From: Burkholderiales bacterium
GTDB lineage: Bacteria; Pseudomonadota; Gammaproteobacteria; Burkholderiales; Burkholderiaceae
Assembly (NCBI GenBank): GCA_903643055.1
Contig: CAHJWV010000040.1
Location: 1 to 9,144, forward strand
Direction: 5' to 3'
DNA: 9,144 nt
Shown here: piece after piece, positions 1 to 4,978 of the stretch
How positions within the stretch are numbered: position 1 is the first letter of the stretch
How the letters are laid out: the number at the start of each line of letters is the position of its first letter
Made by a program: the position numbers and the translations under genes
The notes under the pieces: model-generated
Told to the model about the DNA's origin: nothing
Database searches by the model: none
The model's input: only the letters and a program-made list of their open reading frames with translations

Positions 1-750
1 AGCGAATACACCTGGATCATCGACCCGCTCGACGGCACCACCAACTTCATCCACGGCTTTCCGGTCTATGCCGTTTCAATCGCGCTCGCCCACCGCGACC
101 AGGTGCAGCAAGCCGTCGTTTATGACCCAACGCGCAACGACCTCTTCTACGCCTCCAAAGGCCGTGGCGCGTTCCTGAACGACAAGCGGCTGCGTGTCTC
201 CAAGCGCACGCGCATGGCCGAGGCGCTGATCGGCACCGGCTTTCCGTTTCGCAAGGGCGATAACTTCAAGCGCTATATGAAGATGTTCGAAGAGATGATG
301 CAAAGCTGCGCCGGCCTGCGTCGCCCCGGCGCTGCCGCGCTCGATCTCTGTTATGTCGCCGCGGGCTACTGCGACGGCTTCTTCGAGACCGGCCTGAGCC
401 CGTGGGACATTGCGGCCGGCTCGTTGATCATCACCGAGGCCGGTGGCCTGATCGGCAACTTCACCGGCGAATCCGACTTCATGTACCAGCGTGAAGTGAT
501 GGCCGCGTCACCGCGTATCTATGCGCAGATGGTGAAGATCTTGGCGCCCTACACCCGCGTGCTGGAAGGCAGCCCAACCGGCGCCACCGATCGTCCCAGC
601 GACCTGGGCAGCGTGCTGACACCCTTGGATGCCTTGATCGCCCGGCAACCCGATCCGGTCACTGAAGCTGCGCCGCCGCCCGCGGCAGGCCCCGCGCCCA
701 AACGCCTGGCCGTGCGCATCCGCAAGTCGGACGCTGCCGACAAAGAGTAA
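1..750 (+). CDS. suhB: Inositol monophosphatase family protein (SuhB-like), 3' part
   Basis: The reading frame is open from base 1, so the N-terminus (about 80 residues in this family) lies upstream. The visible 249 residues carry the family signature [12 protein letters not shown] at residues 5-16, with metal-binding Asp8 and Asp11. A second signature, [15 protein letters not shown], begins near residue 135 and holds the third metal-binding Asp136. Family members are Mg2+-dependent, lithium-sensitive phosphatases that release inositol from inositol-1-phosphate; E. coli SuhB also joins the rRNA antitermination complex. The [10 protein letters not shown] stretch before the second signature is typical of SuhB. 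Odd feature: after the usual family end (about residue 190) there is a tail of about 60 residues rich in Pro and Ala, closing with a basic [10 protein letters not shown] patch. The next gene is 245 bp away behind hairpins, so this gene probably ends its transcription unit. The family is certain; the symbol is slightly less so. Confidence 0.9.
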   Translation, partial: SEYTWIIDPLDGTTNFIHGFPVYAVSIALAHRDQVQQAVVYDPTRNDLFYASKGRGAFLNDKRLRVSKRTRMAEALIGTGFPFRKGDNFKRYMKMFEEMMQSCAGLRRPGAAALDLCYVAAGYCDGFFETGLSPWDIAAGSLIITEAGGLIGNFTGESDFMYQREVMAASPRIYAQMVKILAPYTRVLEGSPTGATDRPSDLGSVLTPLDALIARQPDPVTEAAPPPAAGPAPKRLAVRIRKSDAADKE

Positions 751-764
751 GTACCTTGGTGCAA

Positions 765-797
765 CGAGGCGCTGAGCGGCCTCGCCTGCCGCAGGCG
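765..797 (+). terminator. Overlapping GC-rich hairpins after suhB
   Basis: CGAGGC at 765-770 pairs with GCCTCG at 779-784 around an 8-nt loop. Directly behind, CGCCTG (783-788) pairs with CAGGCG (792-797) around a 3-nt loop. The stems share two bases, so they compete. They lie 15 nt past the suhB stop, where a terminator is expected, but no T-tract follows, so this is not a textbook intrinsic terminator. Confidence 0.35.
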
Positions 798-945
798 GCC
801 GATAGGCAACCCTGCTGCGGCCATGGCGCCTAAAAAACGCCGATCAAGCACCCAACAGGCCTCTGTTCTTCGAGTCTTAACCGGGTTTCTACGAGGGTTC
901 AGGGCTGACCGCGGCTGTGTCGCTTTGCCAAATCCTACCAAGCGT

Positions 946-976
946 GTAAATCATTTATACGATATAAATGATTTAC
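946..976. promoter_or_regulatory. Perfect 14-bp AT-rich inverted repeat, candidate operator
   Basis: GTAAATCATTTATA at 946-959 is the exact reverse complement of TATAAATGATTTAC at 963-976, with a 3-nt centre. It is strikingly AT-rich for this GC-rich DNA and ends 10-19 bp before the start of the next gene. TATAAA at 963-968 could serve as a -10 box, but I find no good -35 at the right distance. Because the downstream protein has a ribbon-helix-helix-like domain, whose dimers usually bind palindromes, an autoregulatory operator is the natural inference. Confidence 0.55.
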
Positions 977-995
977 CCAAACTCGGATGAACACC

Positions 996-1460
996 ATGGC
1001 CACCAAAGCAAGCCCCAAGACCGCCTCCAAACCCGACAGCACCGTCGCCGCAGTGAAGAAAGCCACCGCAGCAGCGAAGAAGAGCCCGAAGGCCCAGCCC
1101 ACGGCATCGGCGGTCAAAGCCAACAAAGCCAACAAAGCCACTAAAGCGCCCAAACTCGATAAGGCGCATGCCGCCGCCAAGCTGCCGAAGCAACCCAAAG
1201 CAAAAGCCGCAGCGCTTGAAACGCCGACCACCAAGCTTCGGCAAAAGCTGGTCCGCGACAGCTTCACGATGCCACAGGCCGACTTCGACCAGATCGATGC
1301 ATTGAAGGCCCGTGCGCTGGCCTTCCTGCGACCGGCCAAGAAGAGCGAGCTGCTGCGCGCAGGCTTGCAGGCGCTTTCCGCGCTGGGTGACAGCGAACTG
1401 AAGGCCGCGCTGGAATCGCTCTCGCCACTGAAGGTCGGCCGCCCTAAAAATTCGGATTGA
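996..1460 (+). CDS. Histone-H1-like tail fused to a ribbon-helix-helix-like DNA-binding domain
   Basis: This 154-residue protein has two parts. Residues 1 to about 80 are low-complexity Lys/Ala/Pro with KANKANKATK repeats, like the tails of bacterial histone-H1-like proteins, and should bind DNA or RNA non-specifically. Residues 81-154 look folded: LVRDSFTMP could be the single beta-strand, ADFDQIDALKARALAF helix 1 and KKSELLRAGLQALSAL helix 2 of a ribbon-helix-helix fold, ending in the basic LKVGRPK. I recall similar C-terminal domains in Burkholderiales proteins of unknown function. A nucleoid-associated protein or regulator is likely; the target is unknown. Start choice: ATG at 987 has no ribosome binding site, whereas ATG at 996 has GGA at 985-987 eight bases ahead and gives the common MATK opening, so 996 is preferred. 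An AT-rich palindrome sits just upstream and may be its own operator. Confidence 0.8.
   Translation: MATKASPKTASKPDSTVAAVKKATAAAKKSPKAQPTASAVKANKANKATKAPKLDKAHAAAKLPKQPKAKAAALETPTTKLRQKLVRDSFTMPQADFDQIDALKARALAFLRPAKKSELLRAGLQALSALGDSELKAALESLSPLKVGRPKNSD
1116..1142 (+). repeat. Three 9-bp tandem repeats in the basic tail
   Basis: AAAGCCAAC occurs at 1116-1124 and 1125-1133, followed by AAAGCCACT at 1134-1142 and a partial AAAGCG. The repeat is in frame and encodes the K-A-N units of the H1-like tail, so slippage would change tail length without a frameshift. Confidence 0.8.
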
Positions 1461-1888
1461 CATCATCAGGCGGCCGGTCGGTGACCGCGCTCGCGCATCT
1501 ACCGCACAAGCGTGGCATGAGCGGCCGCCCCACCGGTTGTCCACTTCAAACGCTCCTGCTCAATCTTTGAGCATCGCGTTGCAACCCAAGCGGGGCGCGG
1601 CTTAGCGAAGTTCCAAAGGCTGATGGTCACAGACTTATCCACTGTTTGAGTTGATATGTCGGCCCCCCCTGATCAGCCCGCAGCTTTGACCGACCCGGTT
1701 TAATTTACCGACATCGCGCGATGCTTCTGCTTTCCGCGAAGCAGGGCAGCGTCTTCTGCACCTCATGAGTGCGCGGAGCGCGTGTGCGGGTTGCGGTTGC
1801 CGTCCACCAGCACACATGCTGTGCAAGGGGCTTTTGCGGGACCACAGGCCCCGGGCTGAGATAGCATCTTCGGGATTCCGGCCTTCGC
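1461..1888. other. Intergenic region of about 430 bp with inverted repeats, no gene seen
   Basis: No convincing gene lies here on either strand; the short open frames have no ribosome binding site and atypical composition. Structures visible: CGGTC (1475-1479) pairs with GACCG (1483-1487). GGCGGCCG (1469-1476) is complementary to CGGCCGCC (1522-1529) across 45 nt and may form a 3' structure for the preceding gene. There is a perfect 12-bp palindrome at 1712-1723. CTGCTT (1727-1732) pairs with AAGCAG (1739-1744). The last part (about 1828-1893) looks like the end of a REP-type dispersed repeat. I see no clear -35/-10 pair, although a promoter for the 1901 gene should be here. Confidence 0.5.
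1712..1723. repeat. Perfect 12-bp palindrome CATCGCGCGATG
   Basis: The 12-mer equals its own reverse complement. It lies about 180 bp ahead of the small gene at 1901. It could be a protein-binding site or chance; such GC palindromes are not rare in GC-rich DNA. Confidence 0.3.
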
Positions 1889-1893
1889 AGGAG
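1828..1893. repeat. REP-like dispersed repeat end (degenerate)
   Basis: GGGATTCCGGCCTTCGCAGGA at about 1872-1892 closely resembles the arm of repeats common in beta- and gamma-proteobacteria, recalled as GGATTCCCGCCTTCGCGGGAATGAC. On the - strand it gives the CEGRNPE peptide often seen in false genes from such repeats. Upstream, GGGGCTTTTG (1828-1837) can pair imperfectly with CACAGGCCCC (1844-1853). Only one end of the usual element is evident, and the AGGAG that serves the next gene lies at its edge. Confidence 0.4.
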
Positions 1894-1900
1894 CACTGCC

Positions 1901-2119
1901 ATGGAACCCTCATCCAGCGTGACGGTCTACAACTTCCGCCTGCTGGGGGTTGCCCGTGACGGCCCGAAACTGTCTCCGCACAAGGCCACTCGCCGAACCA
2001 TTCTTCATGCGCTCAAGGGAGAAGTTATTGAAGGCACGGCCGAAGAGGTCGATGCCGCACTCGTTGACTGCGAAGGGGTCTATCGTCGGATCTCGACCAG
2101 CTGCATCGACCTGAACTGA
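1901..2119 (+). CDS. Small protein of unknown function (72 aa)
   Basis: The 72-residue protein starts at ATG 1901 with a good ribosome binding site, AGGAG at 1889-1893, seven bases ahead. It has no signal peptide, membrane segment, cysteine cluster or recognisable catalytic motif. Visible pattern: an N-terminal VYNFRLLGVARDGPKLSPHKATRRTI stretch, probably beta-strand then helix, then an acidic EGTAEEVDAALVD stretch and a short VYRRIST near the end. I have a vague memory of similar short proteins in Burkholderiales, so it is probably real and conserved, but I cannot name a function. It faces the convergent CYTH-CHAD gene, whose stop lies 22 bp away; there is no room for a normal terminator between them. 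Confidence 0.72.
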   Translation: MEPSSSVTVYNFRLLGVARDGPKLSPHKATRRTILHALKGEVIEGTAEEVDAALVDCEGVYRRISTSCIDLN

Positions 2120-2141
2120 ATCAGCTCATTGCCACAGTTAT

Positions 2142-3653
2142 TCACGACTTGGTGGACTTGGCTTTCTTGGTTCGCTTTATCCAGAAGCGATGGGCCTTGC
2201 CAGCGATTGCCAGTGCTCGTGCTGCCTCCTCCGCTGAGGCCTGCTGGCGGGCGCTTAGCCATCCCACTGCGAACCATGCGGCTGCACTGTGGGTCGCCTC
2301 GCGGCGATAAGCCATCATCGCCATCGCCTGATCGTTGTGCACACCCAGTGCGTCTTGCGCGGGCTTCAGCGCATCGAAGTAGCGTCCCGTGCGAGATCGA
2401 CCAAAGAACGGGCTGATGAATTCGGCGAGGTAACGCAAGCGCTTCAATTGCTTGCGCAGCCGATGTTGATCCGACGCCGGCAATTCGATGAAGCGCTTGG
2501 CGCGGTGCCGCAGCTTGCGTTGCAGTTGGTCCAAGCGATCGCCCAAGGCCTGCGCCGGCAACCCCTCGAAGGCCGAAGCGGAGACTGGCGCTGCGTTCAT
2601 CGCGAAGGCGAGTGCCGCCAGCAGCGCGCACTGAAAATCGACCGCCTGCACCGCTTGCGCAGCAGCCTCCCCTGACGGGCGTTCGAACTGCGGCAGATCG
2701 GGGGCACCGGCGGCCTTCAACGCGTCGGCCATCTGCGTTGCCGCAAGCAACTGATCTCGATCGGCACCCAGCTTGCGAAACACCACGGCCAATGGCGCCT
2801 CCCATGCGGGGTCGAGGCCCGCATTCAGTTCTGGCAACTCGCGAAGCGCCGTGCGCAACCGGCGCAGGCCTACACGCAACTGATGGCCATGATCGGGATC
2901 ATGGCTGCCGCCCGCGACGGCGCTTGCGTTGGGCAGCACCTGCATCAGACACGCGCTAACCACCTGGCGTACAAAGCCGGGTGCATCCGTCTTCGCGTCG
3001 ACGTTCGGCGCACGGGCCTTGACCGGCTCGGCATGAAGCCGTCCACGTGACATCAGATAGCCCCGCTCGGCCTTCGACACGGTATCGAACCACAGGCCAT
3101 GGCGCTCGACCCAAGGCAGCGCTTGATCGAACAAGGCGCTCAAGGGCCCGGCTTTCAGTTCGAATTCAAGTTCGCAAATCGGGTGAACCGATGCGCCAGC
3201 GACCACCCGGCCCTCGTCAAACGCGGCCTCGACCACCTCCCCGTCCTGGGCTTTGAACTCGCGCGCACGTCGGATGACCTCGGTGCGATACACCTCTTGC
3301 AGCGACGTAGCGTCGGGTGCTTCCTGCAGCGCCTTCATCAATACCTCATGCGCCGCGCTGGCCCGATGCCGCTCGATGTCGAGCGCCGGCACAGCAGCGC
3401 CATCGCTTGCAACGATCGCGTTGTGCTCCCAGCGCGTCACGCCATGGCCGACGCTGGCTTTCAAGGTCTGCACCCATTGATCGCCTTCGCGTCTCAGCCG
3501 CAGCGCGAGCCGATTCTTGGCCAACAGACCTTCAGAGGTATCGAAGTAATGCGCATGCAGCAGCGTGCGCGTGACCGGGCCACGCCGAAACGCGGCCCAC
3601 AGGGCCCGACGCTGCTGCGCGGGTATCTGAAACTTCAGCTCGATTTCTCTCAT
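2142..3653 (-). CDS. CYTH-CHAD domain protein (predicted inorganic triphosphatase)
   Basis: This 503-residue protein has two domains. The CYTH domain (residues 1 to about 205) opens with EIELK, the E-x-E-x-K motif (Glu3, Glu5, Lys7), followed by the basic LALRLRREGDQWVQTLK strand, the acidic ELEFELK at 161-167 and SKAERGY at 193-199. These line the triphosphate- and metal-binding tunnel of this superfamily. The CHAD domain (about 245-500) shows both characteristic His/basic helices, HQLRVGLRRLRTALREL near 257 and HRLRKQLKRLRYL near 397; CHAD domains bind polyphosphate. Its architecture matches E. coli YgiF, a tripolyphosphatase, so cleavage of inorganic tripolyphosphate is the best guess; binding to polyphosphate granules is possible. 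The C-terminus is a lysine-rich KRTKKAKSTKS tail. The start at 3653 gives the canonical opening, but I see no strong ribosome binding site. The gene is divergent from the pair starting at 3944. Confidence 0.93.
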   Translation of the reverse strand: MREIELKFQIPAQQRRALWAAFRRGPVTRTLLHAHYFDTSEGLLAKNRLALRLRREGDQWVQTLKASVGHGVTRWEHNAIVASDGAAVPALDIERHRASAAHEVLMKALQEAPDATSLQEVYRTEVIRRAREFKAQDGEVVEAAFDEGRVVAGASVHPICELEFELKAGPLSALFDQALPWVERHGLWFDTVSKAERGYLMSRGRLHAEPVKARAPNVDAKTDAPGFVRQVVSACLMQVLPNASAVAGGSHDPDHGHQLRVGLRRLRTALRELPELNAGLDPAWEAPLAVVFRKLGADRDQLLAATQMADALKAAGAPDLPQFERPSGEAAAQAVQAVDFQCALLAALAFAMNAAPVSASAFEGLPAQALGDRLDQLQRKLRHRAKRFIELPASDQHRLRKQLKRLRYLAEFISPFFGRSRTGRYFDALKPAQDALGVHNDQAMAMMAYRREATHSAAAWFAVGWLSARQQASAEEAARALAIAGKAHRFWIKRTKKAKSTKS

Positions 3654-3943
3654 GTCATCACGGTAGGTAGAAGCTCAACCGGGCCTATCACTGTGTCAAT
3701 CGACGTCTCTCGCCCCTGCTGTACTGGTTTGTTCGAGTCATCCCGAACTCGCCGGTTCCTTGCATCGCTCGACCGCAGGGCTGTCATGGTTGTAAGGCGC
3801 ATCGCCGAGTCTCTCGAAGATGTTGCCTTCGGAAGCCCAACGCCACACTTCATCACACCACGCCTGCGGCGCCAATGGCACATTGGATTCAAACGACCTT
3901 GCCTAGACAAGCTGTCAACCGAATATGCCTTTGGAGTTGGATC
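3654..3943. other. Divergent intergenic region, about 290 bp
   Basis: This separates the CYTH-CHAD gene (-) from the small membrane protein gene (+) and must hold both promoters. I cannot assign either with confidence. TTGACA occurs on the - strand at 3918-3913 but has no good -10 at 17 bp. On the + strand TTGCCT (3899-3904) with AATATG (3922-3927) is spaced 17 bp but matches poorly. CGAGT (3738-3742) and ACTCG (3750-3754) form a short inverted repeat. Confidence 0.4.
3898..3911. promoter_or_regulatory. Imperfect 14-bp palindrome, possible operator
   Basis: CTTGCCTAGACAAG reads as CTTG-CTAG-CAAG with one mismatched pair, so six of seven base pairs match. It overlaps the only plausible + strand -35 region ahead of the gene at 3944. 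It is short enough to be chance. Confidence 0.25.
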
Positions 3944-4111
3944 ATGATCTCTTTGACCTGCGTTTCCTATTCGAGAGATGACATCGCTCATTTTGCGGAA
4001 CACCAACGCTCAATGGCACGAGGCGGTGTGCGCATCGAGCGCCGGCTGGCACTGATGATTGCAGCGGTCGCGATGCTGGGCGCTGTGGCCATGGCATTTC
4101 TGGTGAAGTGA
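3944..4111 (+). CDS. Small single-pass membrane protein (55 aa)
   Basis: ATG 3944 is preceded by GGAG at 3933-3936, seven bases ahead, which makes it a better start than ATG 3875, which has no such site. The 55-residue product has a polar, charged N-terminal half (SRDDIAHFAEHQRSMARGG), then VRIERR, then a hydrophobic helix (about residues 35-54, LALMIAAVAMLGAVAMAFLV) ending in a single lysine. The positive residues before the helix suggest the N-terminus stays in the cytoplasm, tail-anchor style. Its stop TGA overlaps the GTG start of the next gene (GTGA, 4108-4111), which points to translational coupling. I do not recognise a family and infer no function beyond membrane association. Confidence 0.6.
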   Translation: MISLTCVSYSRDDIAHFAEHQRSMARGGVRIERRLALMIAAVAMLGAVAMAFLVK

Positions 4112-4794
4112 TTGCCGGGCATCCTGCGGGTAGCTTCATCGCGATGCGTTCGTTCGTCATAGCCCGGTCATCGGATCGGGACAAGCTTGGACGTCTCACA
4201 ACTACATTGCGCGCGATGAACCTGCATGCCGTTCCTGGCAAGACCGAGCTGGGCAAACAATTGTTGAGGCAACGCGCCTCATCCATCAACCGATCGCAAC
4301 GCGCGGCGTTGATCATGATCGACGGCAGCAAGACGCTCTTGCAATTGACCTCGATCCTGCAGGCCTTGGGTCTCGATGAGCGCGACCTGCATCAATTGAC
4401 CGATGCCGGGCTGATCGAATGGAAAGGCCGAGACGGTGCCTCGGGGCGCATCAGCCTCGGCGCTTCGTCCCGTGCGGTGGCGCAGGCATCGCAAGCGCCA
4501 TCGGTATCGGTATCGGTATCGGTATCGGGCAACAAGTCGGTCGCTGCGGCCAAGCTGTTTGCGCTCGATCTGGCCGAGCGCATGCTGGTTCAGCGGGATC
4601 ATGGCCTTCGCGAGGCGGCAAGGCAAGTGATGCATGAGCAGCAATTCTTACCTTGGCTCGACCGCTGCGCCGCCGCGATCGGCCACGCTGCGGGCCCGGA
4701 ACGCGCAGCCATGTTCATTGAGAAGGTGATGGCGCTGGTGCCCGATGCCTTGATCGCCAGCCATCGTTCGGCATCGATCGATCTGGAACTCTGA
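4108..4794 (+). CDS. Unknown two-part helical protein with S-V repeat linker (228 aa)
   Basis: The protein has two probable alpha-helical parts. Residues about 40-105 (from VPGKTELGKQLL through SQRAALIMIDGSKTLLQLTSILQALG to LHQLTDAGLIEW) look like a winged-helix-like module of a sort I associate with uncharacterised Burkholderiales proteins. Residues about 145-215 form a second helical part (LDLAERMLVQRDHGLREAARQVM, then FLPWLDRCAAAI). The linker between them contains (SV)4S, encoded by a hexamer repeat. There is no signal peptide and no catalytic motif. GTG 4108 overlaps the previous stop (GTGA) but has no ribosome binding site of its own; ATG 4144 and ATG 4216 are alternative starts, also without clear sites, so the first 36 residues are uncertain. 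Coupling suggests it works with the small membrane protein. A regulatory or adaptor role is a guess. Confidence 0.72.
   Translation: MIAGHPAGSFIAMRSFVIARSSDRDKLGRLTTTLRAMNLHAVPGKTELGKQLLRQRASSINRSQRAALIMIDGSKTLLQLTSILQALGLDERDLHQLTDAGLIEWKGRDGASGRISLGASSRAVAQASQAPSVSVSVSVSGNKSVAAAKLFALDLAERMLVQRDHGLREAARQVMHEQQFLPWLDRCAAAIGHAAGPERAAMFIEKVMALVPDALIASHRSASIDLEL
4501..4524 (+). repeat. Hexanucleotide tandem repeat (TCGGTA)4
   Basis: Four perfect TCGGTA copies are followed by a partial TCGG at 4525-4528. They are in frame (codon 132 of the gene starting at 4108) and encode Ser-Val repeats. Copy-number change would alter linker length by two residues per unit while keeping the frame. Confidence 0.95.
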
Positions 4795-4823
4795 CGCGCC
4801 AATCCGGCCTCTTTTAAGGCGCG
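4795..4823 (+). terminator. Weak hairpin after the 4108-4794 gene
   Basis: CGCGCC at 4795-4800 starts at the base after the stop codon and pairs with GGCGCG at 4818-4823. The 17-nt loop contains a smaller alternative GCCT/AGGC stem with CTTTTA between. There is no T-tract behind it. It may act as a terminator between convergent genes, but support is thin. Confidence 0.25.
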
Positions 4824-4978
4824 CTCTTCAGTCCGCCGCGTACGGCCGTTCGTTGCGCTCTCTTTGACAAAGCCTCACCGTCGAAGCGCTTTCCCCTGCC
4901 CACCGGAGCCTGCGTCTTGCCGGCGCCACCCCGGTTCATCTCTGCAGATCACCTGCGCCCGCATCGGCATCGCAACCG

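Noticed and set aside
1635..1913. A 92-codon - strand open frame with the peptide CEGRNPE near its start.
   Set aside because: This peptide is the usual translation of REP-like repeats and marks a spurious gene.
1536..2146. Three DnaA-box-like nonamers: TTGTCCACT (1536-1544), TTATCCACT (1635-1643), TTATTCACG (2138-2146).
   Set aside because: Each departs from TTATNCACA at one or two positions, they are spread over 600 bp, and there is no AT-rich unwinding region or dnaA/dnaN/parA neighbour. Not an origin.
3875..3943. Longer form of the small membrane protein starting at ATG 3875.
   Set aside because: No ribosome binding site precedes 3875, while GGAG at 3933-3936 fits ATG 3944. The extra residues would also cover the likely promoter.
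3099..3947. A 282-codon + strand open frame opposite the CYTH-CHAD gene.
   Set aside because: It lies largely antisense to a well-supported two-domain protein and runs on through the divergent promoter region into the 3944 start; no ribosome binding site or recognisable domain.
3650..4006. A 118-codon - strand open frame whose stop overlaps the CYTH-CHAD start (ATGA).
   Set aside because: The overlap looks like coupling, but the translation is rich in Arg, Ser and Met without any structured pattern, its start has no ribosome binding site, and it runs through the opposing small membrane protein gene. Chance overlap is more likely.
4862..4872. CTTTG-A-CAAAG palindrome between the convergent genes.
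   Set aside because: A 1-nt centre cannot form a hairpin loop, there is no T-tract, and an 11-bp site here has no promoter to act on. Treated as chance.
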